A stretch of 14,178 nucleotides of DNA from an uncultured Lachnospiraceae bacterium (GTDB lineage: Bacteria; Bacillota; Clostridia; Lachnospirales; Lachnospiraceae): contig CANOFI010000025.1 of NCBI GenBank assembly GCA_947565255.1, forward strand, positions 1-14,178, read 5' to 3'. Below the pieces are notes generated by a model. It saw only the letters and a program-made list of their open reading frames with translations. It ran no database searches and was not told the DNA's origin. How positions within the stretch are numbered: the stretch's first letter is position 1; the number at the start of each line of letters is the position of its first letter. Shown one piece after another: positions 13,660-14,178 of the stretch. The translations under genes were made by a program, and so were the position numbers.

Positions 13660-14178
13660 ATGAAAATACTATTAGTAGCCGGCGGAACGGTGGAGCCGGA
13701 GAGCAGTATGCAGTTTATAAAAAAATGGAAGCCGGATAAAATAATAGGCATTGACCGGGGAATGGAATTTTTGTATGAGCAGAAGCTGACGCCGGATTTG
13801 CTTGTCGGGGATTTTGATTCGGCGTGCAGCAGGGTAAAAGAGCACTACAGAGCGCTTGGCGTTTTGGTGCGGCAGTACCGTCCTGAAAAGGATGCAACGG
13901 ATACCGAGATCGGCGTGCGTGCCGCGTTAGAGATGGGTGCCGGTGAGATTACAATTCTTGGCGCTACAGGGACAAGAATTGACCACATGCTCGGCAATAT
14001 CCAGGTGCTTATGCTTCCGCTGCAAAAAGAAGTGAAGGCATGTCTTTTGGACGCACACAACCGGATACGGCTGTTGTCCAAAAAGATGGTATTAAAAAAA
14101 GAACATATGTTCGGAGATTATGTTTCTTTTCTGCCATTGACGACAAGGGTTGAGGGGTTGACTTTGACAGGATTTAAG
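13660..14178 (+). CDS. thiN: Thiamine pyrophosphokinase (3' end cut by window)
   Basis: ThiN transfers pyrophosphate from ATP to thiamine to make thiamine diphosphate. I translated 173 codons from the ATG at 13660; the frame is open to the last base, so the C-terminus (probably about 40 residues) lies outside the window. Visible features are the opening MKILLVAGG, DRG (32-34), GDFDS (50-54), KDATDTE (77-83) with metal-binding acidic residues, and GATGTRIDH (101-109), all typical of the family. Only a weak purine site (GGAAAGTGA) precedes the start, and the gene lies 2 nt after rpe, so coupled translation is likely. Its product supplies the cofactor of transketolase, which uses the xylulose 5-phosphate made by Rpe. 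Confidence 0.93.
   Translation, partial: MKILLVAGGTVEPESSMQFIKKWKPDKIIGIDRGMEFLYEQKLTPDLLVGDFDSACSRVKEHYRALGVLVRQYRPEKDATDTEIGVRAALEMGAGEITILGATGTRIDHMLGNIQVLMLPLQKEVKACLLDAHNRIRLLSKKMVLKKEHMFGDYVSFLPLTTRVEGLTLTGFK

Overview
The window reads as one long, entirely rightward housekeeping operon from a low-to-mid-GC Firmicute of the Clostridia, most likely a Lachnospiraceae-type gut anaerobe. The grounds are the gene order priA, def, fmt, rsmB, rlmN, stp, prkC, rsgA, rpe, thiN (the conserved Firmicutes order, known from Bacillus subtilis), strong AGGAGG-type ribosome binding sites, purine-rich coding strands, and a zinc metallopeptidase of the YugP family between fmt and rsmB. No mobile element, CRISPR array, tRNA or rRNA is visible.

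Layout. Positions 1-170 are a leader with an 11-bp tandem repeat, a GAAC-N4-GTTC palindrome of LexA-box form and a plausible promoter. A MurE-type Mur ligase (171-1628) follows, then primosomal helicase PriA (1630-3888), peptide deformylase (3998-4483) and methionyl-tRNA formyltransferase (4497-5429). A low-complexity island (about 5430-6145) holds a 9-bp periodic array, a small two-helix membrane protein (5558-5887) and a purine-rich tandem array (5858-6123). After it come the YugP-like metallopeptidase (6146-6862), RsmB (6852-8186), RlmN (8188-9231), a PP2C phosphatase (9240-9980), a PASTA Ser/Thr kinase (9974-12016), the GTPase RsgA (12098-12976), ribulose-phosphate epimerase (12989-13657) and a thiamine pyrophosphokinase cut by the window end (13660-14178).

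How the genes fit together. Def and Fmt handle the N-formyl group of initiator methionine. RsmB, RlmN and RsgA modify rRNA or help mature the 30S subunit. The phosphatase and kinase form the reversible signalling pair that in Firmicutes senses muropeptides and acts on cell wall and translation targets, which fits with a Mur ligase at the operon head and RsgA immediately after. Several genes overlap (ATGTTAA at stp/prkC, an 11-nt overlap at yugP/rsmB) or sit 1-13 nt apart, so they are probably co-translated.

The most unusual part is the island at 5430-6152. The purine array is not just non-coding low complexity. Its units 1-5 are 36 or 39 nt long, so the frame is kept. The +1 frame relative to the small membrane protein is open and spells a 12/13-residue charged repeat (types EIEEGRKNRGMQ and EIKKEEKKNREIQ). 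Apart from one TAA at 6066 that frame runs on to a TAA overlapping the next gene's start as ATGTTAA. One extra base in the first unit and one A-to-T change therefore separate the present 109-residue protein from a roughly 197-residue membrane protein with a long charged repeat tail. This looks like a recently broken, length-variable or slippage-controlled gene in an otherwise conserved operon.
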